Numbered from the stretch's first letter, positions 1 to 11,520 are shown. The stretch: DNA of 59,876 nt from Methylobacterium sp. Leaf118 (GCF_920984675.1 NZ_CAKLBV010000028.1:1-59876), one strand, 5' to 3'. Made by a program: numbers and translations. Notes: a model not told the origin generated them from the sequence alone.

Positions 1-454
1 CCAGCTCACGCCAGACCCGCAAGGACGAAAACAAGCCGCCCACGTTTCTCTTTCTCAATCTCAACTTGTCAAAGAGCTGCATCTGATTTGCCAGACGCTA
101 CTACTGAAGTCAAGTGGCAATTTGCTTTGGCTGGTGCCGGTCGCTGCTTGCCGTCGTCTTCGGTAGTCTTTCCGGGCGGCCCGTTTGTCTCGTCACCGCG
201 TCAGGAGCCGCCGTATAGGAGGGCCTGATTCCGGTGTCAACCAGCTATTTTCCGACGCTCAGGATCTCCGCCGGTCCGGACCCCGCGGAGGGCCGCTCGC
301 GCGTGGCCCGTCCGGCCCGGCGCTGCGGTAACCGTTCGGTAAACAAACGTCCTTAACACCGCCTTCATCGGCCGCCTTCCCCGCGCGGGTAGACCTTCGC
401 GGTGCCTGCGCTGGCGCAGGGCGGCGCCAAACCTTCATTGGAAAGCCACAGACC
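1..454. other. intergenic leader region, no gene seen
   Basis: No convincing reading frame on either strand. Roughly the first 250 bases are clearly less GC-rich than the rest of the window, with runs such as tttctctttctc, which is unusual here and suggests non-coding or regulatory DNA, possibly the tail of a locus lying to the left. The open frame on the minus strand at 259-690 has shadow-like composition (Arg, Pro and Ala repeats) and overlaps the next gene, so it is not called. The plus-strand gene starting at 455 has its promoter in here, but no clear -35/-10 pair could be fixed. Confidence 0.4.
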
Positions 455-1309
455 ATGTCGGCGACGGTCGCAGCGGACAAGGGAACCGCCCCCAAGGCGG
501 CCGAAAGCACGCTTTCGGCCGAGGAGTTGCTGAAACAGGCGGTCGGCGCCGGCCCGGAACCCCGGGTCGCCCCCGTCGAGGCACCGGCCCCGGGGACGGG
601 CGCGCCCCGGACGTTTCGCCTCGGCGCGAACGGCCGGCTCGCCGCAGCGGCCTCGATCGCCCTGGCCTGCGGCCTCACGATCGGCCTCAACGCGGCGCCG
701 CGGGAGCGCTCCGGCGAGGCTCTCGGTCAGCTGCGGGCCGGGATCGAGGCCGGACGGGCCGAGACCCAGCGCCTGGCCCAGGACGTGGACCGGCTCGCCC
801 GCGCCGCGACGGCCCTGCGCGAGGCGAGCGAAGCCGCCCGCGGCGAGATCAAGGCGCTGAACACCAGCCTCACCGAGAGGATCGGCCGGACCGAGCAGGC
901 GCTCGACCGGCGCCTCGCCGCCCTGTCGGACACGATGGTGCAGGCCGAGCGCGAGCAGAGCGTGAAGATCGCCGGCCTCGCGACGCAGATGGAGAAGAAG
1001 CCGCCGCTCCCGCCGTCACCGGTGGCGGCGCTCCCGGCCAAGGCCGAGACCAAGCCGGAGGCCAAGCTTACCGAGCCGGTCCAGACCGGCAGCCTGCCCG
1101 ACAAGGCGAAGCCCGACACCGTCGAAGGCTGGGCGGTGCGGGACGTCTATGACGGGGTCGCGATCCTGGAGGATCGCCGTCGCCGGCTGGTGGAGGTCGG
1201 CGCGGGGGACGCGGTGCCGGGCGTCGGCCGGGTCGAGGCGATCGAACGCCGGGGCCGGGCCTGGGTGGTGGTGACGCGCCAGGGCGTGATCACGCCGCAG
1301 GCGTGGTGA
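455..1309 (+). CDS. membrane-anchored coiled-coil protein, unknown function
   Basis: 284 aa. A low-complexity Ala/Pro-rich cytoplasmic head (1-60) precedes one predicted membrane helix at about residues 61-79 (LAAAASIALACGLTIGL). A long charged helical stretch (about 85-175) looks like a coiled coil. A Pro/Lys/Glu-rich linker follows, and a small conserved-looking C-terminal domain (about 223-284, starting VEGWAVRDVYDGVAILEDRR) resembles the short beta-rich end domains of envelope proteins. The likely topology is N-in with the C-terminal domain in the periplasm. No catalytic motif is visible. It is the only plus-strand gene before 25 kb and stands alone. The family is not recognised; the call rests on topology and normal codon composition. 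Confidence 0.75.
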   Translation: MSATVAADKGTAPKAAESTLSAEELLKQAVGAGPEPRVAPVEAPAPGTGAPRTFRLGANGRLAAAASIALACGLTIGLNAAPRERSGEALGQLRAGIEAGRAETQRLAQDVDRLARAATALREASEAARGEIKALNTSLTERIGRTEQALDRRLAALSDTMVQAEREQSVKIAGLATQMEKKPPLPPSPVAALPAKAETKPEAKLTEPVQTGSLPDKAKPDTVEGWAVRDVYDGVAILEDRRRRLVEVGAGDAVPGVGRVEAIERRGRAWVVVTRQGVITPQAW

Positions 1310-1332
1310 CCCTCGACCGCCCCACACAGGGA

Positions 1333-1548
1333 TCAGCCGAGCGGCGCGGCCTCGTGAATGGGGATGGAGCCCAGGGTGCTGCCGGGCAGCGTCGGCACCA
1401 GCTCCGCCAGCATGGTGGCGCGCTCCAGGCGCGCGCGACCGCGCTCCCGCGCCTCGTCCCGCGCGGCGGCGGCCGGGTGGAGGATCATCGCCAGGAGCGC
1501 GAGATCGTCGTCCTGGCTCGTCAGATGCTTCGCTTCGAAGACTGGCAT
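1333..1548 (-). CDS. small hypothetical protein (71 aa)
   Basis: Short frame starting MPVFEAKHLTSQDDDLALLA and ending HEAAPLG. The ATG at 1546-1548 is preceded by a purine-rich GGGTGGGAG about 6 bases upstream, a reasonable ribosome site; an in-frame ATG six codons further up (1566) is possible. The composition (acidic and aliphatic helix) is unlike the Arg/Pro-rich shadow upstream in the same frame. It is convergent with the coiled-coil gene (24 bases between the stops) and downstream of the SMP-30 gene. No known domain is recognised. It could be a real small regulator or a chance frame. Confidence 0.5.
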   Translation of the reverse strand: MPVFEAKHLTSQDDDLALLAMILHPAAAARDEARERGRARLERATMLAELVPTLPGSTLGSIPIHEAAPLG

Positions 1549-1766
1549 GACCGGCTCCCACCCCATCCCGGGGCACGCGGTCGCCGAGCGAGAACTCGAC
1601 TGTAGGCGAGTAACGGGCAGAGCGGGAACAAGTTCCGGCCCCATCCATAATTTAACCGCAAATTCATATTTGCGCCGCGCAAGAGTTCGCTGCAGTGCGA
1701 AGGGACACCCGGCGGGCCGAATAGTGGCGGTCCATCCTCCGGCGCCGATCCGAGCCGGGCCCTCGT

Positions 1767-2666
1767 TCACCCGGGCGGGACGGGGGACAGCGGCAGCGTG
1801 TAGAGGCGCGCGGGGAGACCGCGGAACGGGGTCTCGATCCGGAACAGATGACCGGCCATCGGGTCGATCTGCGGGTCGCGCCCGCGCCGGCAGGTCGTGA
1901 CGTAGAGCGTCGACAGATCGGGACCTCCGAAGGCGCATTTGGTCACGAGGGCCGTCGGCACGGGGACGACGCGCTCCACGGTCCCGTCCGGCCGGAAGCG
2001 GGTGATCCGCGACGCGCCGTAATGGCAGATCCAGAGATGATCCTCTGCGTCGAGGGTGAGGCCGTCAGGCTTGCCCCAGCCCGCCTCGAACCGCAGCACC
2101 GTCTCCGGCGCGCCGATGCGGTCGCCGTCGAGCCCGTGGACGCGGACGATTCCCTGGGCGGTGTCGAGGGTGTAGAGGCGCCGCCCATCCGGGCTCGGCA
2201 CGGGCCCGTTGGTGACGGCCGCTCCCCCGCCGAAGCTCTGGAGCCCGCGCCCGTCGAAGCGGTGGTAGCGCCCGGTCTCGGCCTCCTCCGCATCGTCCAT
2301 GCTGCCAAAATAGAGGCGGCCGTCCGGGCCGACCTGGCCGCTGTTGAGGCGGTTGCCCGCGGGCTCGCCCTCGGGCCGGACGATCGGCCGGCGGGACCCG
2401 TCGGCGAGGTTCAGGGCGGCGACGCCCGATCGGAAGCCTGCCACCACCACCGCCGGGTCCGGTGTCAGGACGGCGAAGCTGAGCGTCTCGTCGAGGGCGA
2501 GGCGCTCGGTTGTCCCGGTCTCCGTCCAGTGGCGCCAGATCGCCGGGTCCTCGATGTCGACCCAGAGGAGGGAGGCGTCGCGGGCGTCCCACACCACCTC
2601 CTCCCCGAGGGTGCAGCCGCAGGCGACCATGACGCGGGCGGGTTCGGGATGGACGATCGGGGTCAT
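1767..2666 (-). CDS. SMP-30/gluconolactonase/LRE family protein
   Basis: 299 aa, the usual family length. This six-bladed beta-propeller family (regucalcin, gluconolactonase) hydrolyses sugar or aromatic lactones using a single divalent metal. Visible signatures are the N-terminal metal-ligand segment LGEEVVWDARDASLLWVDIE, the central RLNSGQVGPDGRLYFGSMDD, PSPDGRRLYTLDT and the late KPDGLTLDAEDHLWICHYG block with the catalytic/metal Asp. No signal peptide is seen, so it is probably cytosolic. It lies downstream of the thioredoxin-reductase-like gene on the same strand with a 121-base gap. The family is clear; the substrate cannot be told from sequence. Confidence 0.88.
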   Translation of the reverse strand: MTPIVHPEPARVMVACGCTLGEEVVWDARDASLLWVDIEDPAIWRHWTETGTTERLALDETLSFAVLTPDPAVVVAGFRSGVAALNLADGSRRPIVRPEGEPAGNRLNSGQVGPDGRLYFGSMDDAEEAETGRYHRFDGRGLQSFGGGAAVTNGPVPSPDGRRLYTLDTAQGIVRVHGLDGDRIGAPETVLRFEAGWGKPDGLTLDAEDHLWICHYGASRITRFRPDGTVERVVPVPTALVTKCAFGGPDLSTLYVTTCRRGRDPQIDPMAGHLFRIETPFRGLPARLYTLPLSPVPPG

Positions 2667-2787
2667 CGAGGCTCCGGGACGGGCGGGTGACCTCCGTCAA
2701 CACCGGCCGGGGCGGTTGGTCTCCCGCCAAACCGGGACGAACGGAGGCGGGTCCCGGAAACCGGCCGCCCCCGCCCGGGCCGACCCG

Positions 2788-3690
2788 TCAGCGCGTCGTC
2801 TCGGCGAGGATCTCGGTGTTGATCGCGAAGGCCGCCATGGCGCCCTCGGCCGCCGCCACCACGGCGAACTGCACGCGGCGCGAGGCGTCGCCCGCGACGT
2901 AGAGCCCCGGCACGTTGGTCTTCTCGTAATCCCCGGTCGGCACGACCCCGCGGGCCTCGTCGAGGTCGCAGCCGAGCTGCGTCACCAGGGGCGAGGGGCT
3001 GCAGGCGAAGGGCATCACGAACACAGCCGCGCAGGGAATGTCGCTGCCGTCGCGGAAGGAGAGACGGCTCGGCCGGTCCCCGTTGCCCTCCAGCCGGGCC
3101 ACGGGGGTCGTGACCACGCGGATGCGGTTGCGGGCGAGGCGGTCGCGGTCCTTGTCCGAGAGGTCGCCGTCGGTGCCGTCGGTGCAGAGGGTGACGTCCT
3201 GGCTCCAGCCCGAGAGTTCCAGGGCGACGCCGCAGCCGCCATGGCCCCGTCCGTAGGCGATGAGGGGGCGGTCGCGGACCTCGTAGCCGTCGCAATAGGG
3301 GCAGGAATGCACCCCCGTGCCCCAATAGGTGGCGAAGCCCTCGATCTCAGGGATGTCCTGGGACAGGCCCGTCGCGAGGATGAGGCGGCGCGCCCGCTCG
3401 CGGCGCCCATCCGCCAGGGCGATCGCGAACCCGTCGCCGTCGCGGAGGGCTTCGACCACCTCGATCGTCCGATGCTCGACGGTGTCGTAGCGGGCGAGGT
3501 CGGCGCGGGCCCGGGCGCGCAGCTCGGCCGGCGGGGTTCCGTCGCGGGTGAACAGCCCCCAGGTGGCGGGGGTGCCGGCGTTGCGGGGCCGGTCGGCGTC
3601 GCAGATCAGGACCCGTCGGCGGGCGCGGCCCAGGATCAGGGCGGCGTTGAGCCCGGCCGGGCCGCCGCCCACGATGATGACGTCGTGCAT
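2788..3690 (-). CDS. thioredoxin-reductase-like FAD/NAD(P)H oxidoreductase
   Basis: 300 aa pyridine nucleotide-disulphide oxidoreductase of the low-molecular-weight TrxB class. The N-terminal FAD dinucleotide fold is MHDVIIVGGGPAGLNAAL. A redox-active pair CPYC sits at residues 130-133 in HSCPYCDGYE, followed by the NAD(P)H-binding half and a closing FAD motif (VPGLYVAGDAS). The Tyr inside the CxxC and the DGYE tail match the group often annotated as NAD(P)/FAD-dependent oxidoreductase in Rhizobiales rather than the housekeeping TrxB (CATC). It probably reduces a small disulphide partner. The monothiol glutaredoxin gene lies 64 bases upstream on the same strand, so a shared thiol-redox role is possible but unproven. 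Confidence 0.85.
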   Translation of the reverse strand: MHDVIIVGGGPAGLNAALILGRARRRVLICDADRPRNAGTPATWGLFTRDGTPPAELRARARADLARYDTVEHRTIEVVEALRDGDGFAIALADGRRERARRLILATGLSQDIPEIEGFATYWGTGVHSCPYCDGYEVRDRPLIAYGRGHGGCGVALELSGWSQDVTLCTDGTDGDLSDKDRDRLARNRIRVVTTPVARLEGNGDRPSRLSFRDGSDIPCAAVFVMPFACSPSPLVTQLGCDLDEARGVVPTGDYEKTNVPGLYVAGDASRRVQFAVVAAAEGAMAAFAINTEILAETTR

Positions 3691-3754
3691 GAAGCCTCCC
3701 GCGGGGTCCCCAGCGGGAGCAAGCGCGCGGGAGGAGTGGGGTTCCGCGCGCGGC

Positions 3755-4090
3755 TCAGGCCGCGGACTTCACCGGCACGCCCTTCTCGGACAGGAATTGC
3801 TGCAACTCGCCCGACTGGAACATCTCGCGGGCGATGTCGCAGCCGCCGACGAACTCGCCCTTCACGTAGATCTGCGGGATGGTCGGCCAGTTCGAGTAGG
3901 CCTTGATGCCGTCACGGATGCCCATGTCGTCGAGGACGTTGACGCCCTTGAACGGCACGCCGAGGTAATTGAGGATCTGAACGACCTGGCCGGAGAAGCC
4001 GCACATCGGGAATTGCGGCGTGCCCTTCATGAACACGACCACGTCCTGGGACTCGATCTCGTTCTTGATCGCGGTGTTGATGTCGCTCAT
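3755..4090 (-). CDS. grxD: monothiol glutaredoxin, Grx4 family
   Basis: 111 aa with the single-cysteine CGFS active site (Cys30) in FPMCGFSGQVVQIL and the glutathione-binding segments WPTIPQIYVKGEFVGGCDI and MFQSGEL. CGFS glutaredoxins bind a bridging [2Fe-2S] cluster and partner BolA proteins in iron-sulphur trafficking and iron sensing in the cytosol. The bolA gene is directly upstream on the same strand (91 bases), itself 26 bases after purL, giving a purL-bolA-grxD order that is common in Rhizobiales. Start at the ATG at 4088-4090, preceded by a GAGGACAT purine stretch. Length and motifs are all normal. Confidence 0.96.
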   Translation of the reverse strand: MSDINTAIKNEIESQDVVVFMKGTPQFPMCGFSGQVVQILNYLGVPFKGVNVLDDMGIRDGIKAYSNWPTIPQIYVKGEFVGGCDIAREMFQSGELQQFLSEKGVPVKSAA

Positions 4091-4181
4091 CGGAAATGTC
4101 CTCGTCGGCGTGTCGTCGGGTTCAATGGCTTGAAGTCAGGTGAGCCCGGCAGAATTCAAGGCCGGACCGCCCCCGGCATGG

Positions 4182-4418
4182 TCAATCCTGAGGAACGCCC
4201 GTGGTCAGCGCAAGAGCGTGGAGCACACCGCCCATGCGCCCCTGGAGCGCGCCGTAGACCATCTGGTGCTGGGCCACCCGGGTCTTGCCCTTGAAGGCGG
4301 AGGAGATGACGGTGGCGGCGTAGTGGTCGCCGTCGCCAGCGAGATCCTTGATCTCGACCGTCGCGTCGGGCAGCGCCTCGCGGATCATCGCCTCGATCTC
4401 GCGCGCATCCATGGGCAT
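4182..4418 (-). CDS. bolA: BolA family protein
   Basis: 78 aa BolA-like protein, a short form. The family core is intact: helix IEAMIREALPDATVEIKDL, strand DHYAATVISSAFKGKTRVAQHQMVYGAL with the conserved His in the AQHQMVY loop, and helix GGVLHALALTT. BolA proteins bind [2Fe-2S]-loaded CGFS glutaredoxins, here the neighbour at 3755-4090. The start chosen is MPMDAREIE (4416-4418); the second Met two codons later (4410-4412) is an alternative. It lies only 26 bases after purL, so it is probably co-transcribed with it. Confidence 0.92.
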   Translation of the reverse strand: MPMDAREIEAMIREALPDATVEIKDLAGDGDHYAATVISSAFKGKTRVAQHQMVYGALQGRMGGVLHALALTTGVPQD

Positions 4419-4444
4419 GGGGGTCTCTCGCTCTCGACTTCGTG

Positions 4445-6673
4445 TCAGGCCGCCGGGGCGGCCGGCTGGCTCGCCATGTAGGACGGGAACCAGCCCTCGT
4501 GGGCCTCCCTGAGCTCGTCCACGGATATGGTCTCGCCGTCGGGCAGTACCAAGATGTCCCCGCCGACGATGCCGACCGTCGCGGCGTCGATCCCCTGGGC
4601 GGAGGCGCTGTAGAGGAGGTCGGCGGCGGCCTCGGCCGGGACCGCCACGAGGTACCGGGCCTGATCCTCGCCGAACAGGTAGGCATGGGCCGGCAGCCTC
4701 TCCTGCGGGACGGCGGGAAGCGCCGCGCCGATCCCGCCGGCCATCGCCATCTCGGCCAGGGCCACGGCGAGGCCGCCGTCGGACAGGTCGTGCACCGTGT
4801 CGGCGATGCCGGAGACGATCAGGCTGCGCACGAAGTCGCCGACCTTCCGCTCGGCGGCGAGATCGACCGGCGGCGGCGCGCCCTCCTCGCGGCCGAGGAT
4901 CTCGGCGAGGTAGAGCGACTGGCCGAGCCAGCCCTCGTGGCGGCCGAACAGCACCAGCACATCGCCCTCGCGCTTGAGCGACAGGGTGGCGTAGCACTCC
5001 ACGTCGTCGAGCACGCCGACGCCGCCGATGGTCGGGGTGGGCAGGATGCCGACGCCGTTGGTCTCGTTGTAGAGCGAGACGTTGCCGGACACGACAGGGA
5101 AGTCGAGCGCCCGGCAGGCTTCGCCGATCCCCTGGAGGCAGCCCACTAGCTGTCCCATCACCTCGGGTTTCTCGGGGTTGCCGAAATTGAGGTTGTCGGT
5201 GATCGCGAGGGGGCGCCCGCCGACGGCGGTGATGTTGCGCCACGCCTCCGCCACGGCCTGCCGGCCGCCCTCGACCGGATCGGCCTCGCAGTAGCGCGGC
5301 GTCACGTCGGTGGTGAGCGCGAGTCCCTTCGGGCCGTCCTCGACCCGAACGATCGCCGCATCGCCGCCGGGCTTCTGCACGGTGTTGCCGAGGATGAAGT
5401 GGTCGTATTGCTCGTAGACCCAGCGCTTCGAGGCGAGTTCGGGCGAGCCGATCAGGCGCTTGAGCGCCTCGGCGTTCGGCACGGGCGCCGCGACGCTCGC
5501 GGCGGCGATCACCGGATGGTGGGTGTTGGCGATGTGCGGGCGGTCGTAGAGCGGGGCCTCGTCGCCGAGTTCCTTGATCGGCAGATCGGCCACCGTCTCG
5601 CCGTTGTGCTTGATGACGAAGCGGAGCGTGTCGGTGGTGTGGCCGATGACCGCGAAGTCGAGGCCCCACTTCACGAAGATGGCCTCCGCCTCCGCTTCCA
5701 TGCCGGGCTTGAGCACCATGAGCATGCGCTCCTGGCTCTCGGAGAGCATCATCTCGTAGGGGGTCATGCCCTCTTCGCGGGTCGGCACCTTCTCGAGATG
5801 CAGCTCGACGCCGAGATCGCCCTTGGCGCCCATCTCCACCGCGGAACAGGTGAGACCGGCCGCGCCCATGTCCTGGATCGCGATGACGGCGCCGGAGGCC
5901 ATCAGCTCCAGGCAGGCCTCGAGTAGCAGCTTCTCGGCGAAGGGATCGCCGACCTGCACGGTCGGACGCTTCGACTCGCTGGCCTCGTCGAACTCGGCGG
6001 AGGCCATGGTCGCGCCGTGGATGCCGTCGCGGCCGGTCTTGGAGCCGAGATAGACGATCGGGTTCCCGATGCCGGTCGCCGCCGCGTAGAAGATCGCGTC
6101 GGTGCGGGCGAGGCCCACCGCCATGGCGTTGACGAGGATGTTGCCGTCGTAGCGCCTGTGGAAGCCGACGAGCCCGCCGACGGTCGGGACGCCGAAGGAA
6201 TTGCCGTAGCCCCCCACGCCGGCGACGACCCCCGAGACCAGATGGCGGGTGCGCGGGTGGTCCGGGGAGCCGAAGCGCAGGGCGTTGAGCGCCGCGATCG
6301 GCCGCGCGCCCATGGTGAACACGTCGCGCAGGATGCCGCCGACGCCGGTCGCCGCGCCCTGATAGGGCTCGATGAAGCTCGGGTGGTTGTGGCTCTCCAT
6401 CTTGAAGACGCAGGCCAGCCCGTCACCGATATCGATGACGCCCGCATTCTCGCCGGGGCCCTGGATCACGTGCGGGCCCGTGGTCGGCAGGCCGCGCAGG
6501 TGCTTGCGCGAGGACTTGTAGGAGCAGTGCTCGTTCCACATCGCCGAGACGATGCCGAGTTCGGTCAACGTCGGCTCGCGGCCGACGAGGGCGCGGAAGC
6601 GTTCGTACTCGTCGGGCGTCAAGCCGTGCTGGCGCACGAGGTCGGGGGTGATCGGAACATCGTTGCGAAACAT
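4445..6673 (-). CDS. purL: phosphoribosylformylglycinamidine synthase subunit PurL
   Basis: 742 aa, the small-PurL form that works with separate PurS and PurQ to turn FGAR into FGAM (fourth step of purine synthesis, ATP and glutamine-dependent). Signature blocks are [14 protein letters not shown] near the N-terminus, [24 protein letters not shown] (nucleotide-binding), [16 protein letters not shown] and the repeated second half [18 protein letters not shown] with [10 protein letters not shown] and [19 protein letters not shown]. The open frame runs about 200 codons further upstream, but the family start is [13 protein letters not shown] at 6671-6673. No purS or purQ is in the window; bolA and grxD follow. 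Confidence 0.97.
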   Translation of the reverse strand: MFRNDVPITPDLVRQHGLTPDEYERFRALVGREPTLTELGIVSAMWNEHCSYKSSRKHLRGLPTTGPHVIQGPGENAGVIDIGDGLACVFKMESHNHPSFIEPYQGAATGVGGILRDVFTMGARPIAALNALRFGSPDHPRTRHLVSGVVAGVGGYGNSFGVPTVGGLVGFHRRYDGNILVNAMAVGLARTDAIFYAAATGIGNPIVYLGSKTGRDGIHGATMASAEFDEASESKRPTVQVGDPFAEKLLLEACLELMASGAVIAIQDMGAAGLTCSAVEMGAKGDLGVELHLEKVPTREEGMTPYEMMLSESQERMLMVLKPGMEAEAEAIFVKWGLDFAVIGHTTDTLRFVIKHNGETVADLPIKELGDEAPLYDRPHIANTHHPVIAAASVAAPVPNAEALKRLIGSPELASKRWVYEQYDHFILGNTVQKPGGDAAIVRVEDGPKGLALTTDVTPRYCEADPVEGGRQAVAEAWRNITAVGGRPLAITDNLNFGNPEKPEVMGQLVGCLQGIGEACRALDFPVVSGNVSLYNETNGVGILPTPTIGGVGVLDDVECYATLSLKREGDVLVLFGRHEGWLGQSLYLAEILGREEGAPPPVDLAAERKVGDFVRSLIVSGIADTVHDLSDGGLAVALAEMAMAGGIGAALPAVPQERLPAHAYLFGEDQARYLVAVPAEAAADLLYSASAQGIDAATVGIVGGDILVLPDGETISVDELREAHEGWFPSYMASQPAAPAA

Positions 6674-7017
6674 CCGCAGCCCTTGCCAGTCCCCTTTGCC
6701 GCAGGAAAGCCCCGCGGGCACGATCACGCAACCCACGACGAGCGGGACCCGCCCGTCCGGGCGTCTGGTCCGGTGCGGGGACCGCTCTAGAGCGGAACGC
6801 CACGGGCTGCAAACGCGGAACGGCGTTGCAGCATGATCGCGCGCGATCGAGTTGCCGGTTTTCCTCAGCTTGCCTCTGCGGCACTTGCCCCGGTTCGGGC
6901 GGGCCGCTCCAGACAGACAATGCGGAGAACGGCCGGGATCTCGGGATGGGACGCGGTCGGGCGCCACGCGATCCCATCCGGCTCGGGAGCCGGAGGCCGG
7001 CTCGTCAGGCCGAGGCC
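6674..7017. other. intergenic region with three clustered palindromes
   Basis: 344 bases between purL and the lipase-like gene, no reading frame that looks coding. Within 67 bases it carries a perfect 14-bp palindrome ccgctctagagcgg (6782-6795), a stem-loop gctgcaaacgc/gcgttgcagc with one bulged base (6806-6816 with 6823-6832) and a perfect 14-bp palindrome gatcgcgcgcgatc (6835-6848). This looks like a genome-dispersed palindromic repeat of the kind common between genes in Methylobacterium. It would also serve as a transcription barrier upstream of purL. Confidence 0.6.
6782..6848. repeat. REP-like cluster of three palindromes
   Basis: Three adjacent dyads: 14 bp at 6782-6795, a bulged stem at 6806-6832, and 14 bp at 6835-6848. 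The spacing and the pairing of different palindromes suggest a composite REP/BIME-like element; whether it is repeated elsewhere in the genome cannot be seen here. Confidence 0.55.
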
Positions 7018-8211
7018 CTAGCCGTCCTGCGGCCGATCGGCGATTCGGGCGACCGCCGCGTGGATCGGCTCCGGCCCGGCCACGAAGGCGGCGTAGTCGA
7101 AGGCCTGGGGCGCGCGGCTCGACATCAGAAGCTGGAAATGCATTCGAAACAGGTTCCAGCGCCGCCTTGCCACGATGTCCGGCTCGATCAGATCCTCGAT
7201 CGGCACGCGCAGGACCGCGATGCGGCCCGGGGACGGAGCCGGGAGCCCGGAGGCGCTGAGCGGATCGCGCAGGTGGATCGACAGCCAGTCCCACTTGGCC
7301 CGCACGTCGAGCCAGCCGATGCGGGTCTCGGCGCCGATCCGGGTCAACGCAGCCCGGGCCCCCTTGGCCCGGTCGTCAAGGGTGATCCAGGGCGTCACGC
7401 TGCCGATGGTGACCAGCGTCACCGGCGTGCCGCGCCCGCCGAAACCCGGATCCTCCGCGAGGATGCGGTCGAGGACCTCGAGCGCGAGGAAGCTCGACGA
7501 GGAATGACCGATCACCACGATCTCGGTGGAGGCCCCTTCGGCGGCGCGGATGCGCGCGGCCCAGGGGCCGAGCCGCTCGCGCATCGCGGTCTCGCGGCCC
7601 GAGCCGTGGTCGTGGGTGAAGGCGGTGTCGTCGACGAGGTGGGCCACGTAGAGCGGCCTGCCGCGCGTGAGGCGCATCACCACGCCGAGGATCGCGTAGG
7701 CGAGGAGCGGCACCAAAGCGACCACCGCCAGGGGGGGCAGGCCGGCCAGCGGCGTCAGGGCCACGAGCCCGAAGGCCAGCGTGAGGCTCAGCAGGATGAA
7801 GGCGAGGTAGAGGAGGTGGACGCCGAGGATGACCCGGTGGAAGCGCCGCCCCTCGCGCCGCAGCGCTGTGAGATAGCCGCTGCGCCACAGCCGCCACCAC
7901 AGGACGGGCAGTTCCGCGAGCCGGCGAAGGTTGCGGCGGGGAAACCGCGCGCGCACGATGTCGTCCCAGCGCAGCAGGCTGTAGCGGACCCGCGTCGCCG
8001 CGCCCTCGACCTCGCTCGTCACATCCCAGTCGAGGCTGATGTCGTCGCCGGAGCGGGTGGGCTCGCCGACGGTGATGCGCAGACCCCGGCGCTCCGCCGT
8101 GATGCGGCTCTCCCGGCGGAACAGGCCCCAATAGGTCTCCGGCGCGCGCGGGTCGAAGCCCGGCAGGTAGAAGACCTGTCGCGCCGGCTCTGTGTCGTCG
8201 GAGCGGGAAAT
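7018..8211 (-). CDS. lipase-like alpha/beta-hydrolase membrane protein, probable ATT start
   Basis: About 397 aa. The segment [22 protein letters not shown] near the N-terminus is characteristic of a Rhizobiales lipase-like family. Two adjacent membrane helices follow (about [24 protein letters not shown] and [19 protein letters not shown]), then a hydrolase-like [18 protein letters not shown] with a GHSxS nucleophile-elbow-like motif. A start at the GTG at 8020-8022 would delete the conserved N-terminal block. In frame upstream there is a TGA at 8251-8253 and no ATG, GTG or TTG in between. The only plausible initiator giving the full block is ATT at 8209-8211, preceded by GAGAGG five bases upstream. 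The alternatives are a frameshift or sequencing error (a GTG at 8252-8254 opens a different frame), or a shortened product. Substrate unknown. Confidence 0.75.
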   Translation of the reverse strand: MSRSDDTEPARQVFYLPGFDPRAPETYWGLFRRESRITAERRGLRITVGEPTRSGDDISLDWDVTSEVEGAATRVRYSLLRWDDIVRARFPRRNLRRLAELPVLWWRLWRSGYLTALRREGRRFHRVILGVHLLYLAFILLSLTLAFGLVALTPLAGLPPLAVVALVPLLAYAILGVVMRLTRGRPLYVAHLVDDTAFTHDHGSGRETAMRERLGPWAARIRAAEGASTEIVVIGHSSSSFLALEVLDRILAEDPGFGGRGTPVTLVTIGSVTPWITLDDRAKGARAALTRIGAETRIGWLDVRAKWDWLSIHLRDPLSASGLPAPSPGRIAVLRVPIEDLIEPDIVARRRWNLFRMHFQLLMSSRAPQAFDYAAFVAGPEPIHAAVARIADRPQDG

Positions 8212-8467
8212 GGCGGCCTCTCGCGGGAACGGCGCGGCCCGCCGGCCGCCTCACCCGCGCTGCCTACACGATCGGTTGCGCGCAAAGCGAGGGCAAAAAC
8301 GGCCACGGCCACGGCTTCGCACCCGGGGTCGGCACGCCCTCGCCCTCCGCGGCCCCCGTCGCTCGTCCCATCGTGACCGGAGGGCGCAGCCCGGGCGACC
8401 GCCGCGCCGCTTGGTTCGAGCGCCGTAGCGCGACCCGTCCGAGAGCCCGGCTGGGGCGTCGCCCGCC

Positions 8468-10624
<2,157 letters not shown>

Positions 10625-10675
10625 GCATCACCCGATCGAAGGTTTCGAAAGGCGGAGTCCTTTCGCGGGTCCAGC

Positions 10676-10742
10676 GCTGAGCCCCGGCCGGCGGAGCCAA
10701 CCGGGGGCTCAGCCCCAAACCCCTCCAAAGGGATGATCCCTT
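10676..10742. repeat. two dyads between phage-like gene and recD2
   Basis: An inverted repeat gctgagccccgg (10676-10687) with ccgggggctcagc (10701-10713; one extra G) is followed by aaggga-tga-tccctt (10728-10742). The composition resembles recurrent Methylobacterium intergenic repeats. Read on the minus strand these hairpins sit just after the stop of the 10756-11439 gene and may act as a terminator or attenuator before recD2. There is no T tract. Confidence 0.5.
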
Positions 10743-10755
10743 CGGGAACCCGGAC

Positions 10756-11439
10756 TTACGCGGCGCGTCCGCGGGCCGGCTTCTTGGCCGGCGGCCAGCC
10801 GAGCGCCCGCAGGCGGGCTTTCGCATAGTCGCGCACCTCCTCGCGGGTGCCGGTCGGCATGGCGTTGAGGAGGCCTTGGGTCCGCTCGTCGAGCATCAGG
10901 TCGGTGACAGCGTTGATCGAGGCGGCCTCGTCGATGAGGCGCTTGAGGTCGGCCTCCTGCTCGGTGACCTCGTCGAAGGCCGGAGCGGCATCGAAATCCT
11001 CGTCCACGGCCCGGATCGCCATGGGCTGGTTCTGGCGGAACTCGTCGGCCTCCTCCTCGGAATAGACGAGGCCGTGCAGCTCGATCAGCTTGAGGATGAC
11101 CCGGTCCTTCGCCCGCTTCTCGGCCATGGCGTAGACATAGGCCGCCTGACGGCCGGAGACGCGGTAGTTCACGTTCACCAGCGCCTCGCCGATCGACCAC
11201 TCGACCCGCTCCTCGCCCGCCTTCTCGCCGGGCATGCGCCCCGTGACGAGAATCACCGCCTCGTCGCGCTCCGAGCGGATCAGCGTCGGCGGATCGAAGC
11301 GCAGCCGGGTATGGGCGGCGATCCGCTCCAGGGTCTTGTGGTAGATCACGGCGGTGCCCTGCACCCGCCAGACATTGCCCGCGAAGGGCTCGCCGTAGCG
11401 CACGAGGATATCGGCGATCTGCTTGTCGGCGGTTCTCAT
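10756..11439 (-). CDS. phage-like protein, possible ssDNA annealing/recombination factor
   Basis: 227 aa from the ATG at 11437-11439; the open frame continues upstream, but that part is non-coding in character and carries the promoter elements. Visible features are VWRVQGTAVIYHKTLERIAAH, the segment VEWSIGEALVNVNY, and a striking motif YVYAMAEKRAKDRVILKLIELHGLVYSEEEADEF. From memory this motif occurs in phage-encoded proteins of uncertain function; the AEKRAKDR block recalls the LKRAA-type helix of annealing proteins, but I cannot assign it to ERF, RecT or Rad52 with confidence. An acidic middle and a basic tail (KKPARGRAA) follow. No integrase or other phage gene is nearby. The promoter region carries an exact LexA box and a perfect DnaA box, which supports a DNA-damage or replication-linked role. 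Function is inference. Confidence 0.7.
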   Translation of the reverse strand: MRTADKQIADILVRYGEPFAGNVWRVQGTAVIYHKTLERIAAHTRLRFDPPTLIRSERDEAVILVTGRMPGEKAGEERVEWSIGEALVNVNYRVSGRQAAYVYAMAEKRAKDRVILKLIELHGLVYSEEEADEFRQNQPMAIRAVDEDFDAAPAFDEVTEQEADLKRLIDEAASINAVTDLMLDERTQGLLNAMPTGTREEVRDYAKARLRALGWPPAKKPARGRAA

Positions 11440-11496
11440 GGTGCGTCCCGGGTTGGGGGTCGAGCCCGCGAGCGAAAGGGCGCCGGAGCGGCGCCT

Positions 11497-11511
11497 GTTC
11501 TCTTTTTGTTC
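11497..11511 (-). promoter_or_regulatory. LexA (SOS) box, alphaproteobacterial type
   Basis: Exact GTTC-N7-GTTC on the plus strand (GAAC-N7-GAAC on the minus). This direct-repeat site is the established LexA operator of Alphaproteobacteria. Its near edge is 57 bases upstream of the ATG of the 10756-11439 gene, and it lies 9 to 24 bases downstream of a TATAAA -10 element on the same strand, so it would cover the transcription start: the classic repression position. Confidence 0.75.
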
Positions 11512-11520
11512 TTGTCCTGA

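Noticed and set aside
10756..11439. Integrated prophage
   Set aside because: Only one phage-like gene; no integrase, att site or structural gene in the window.
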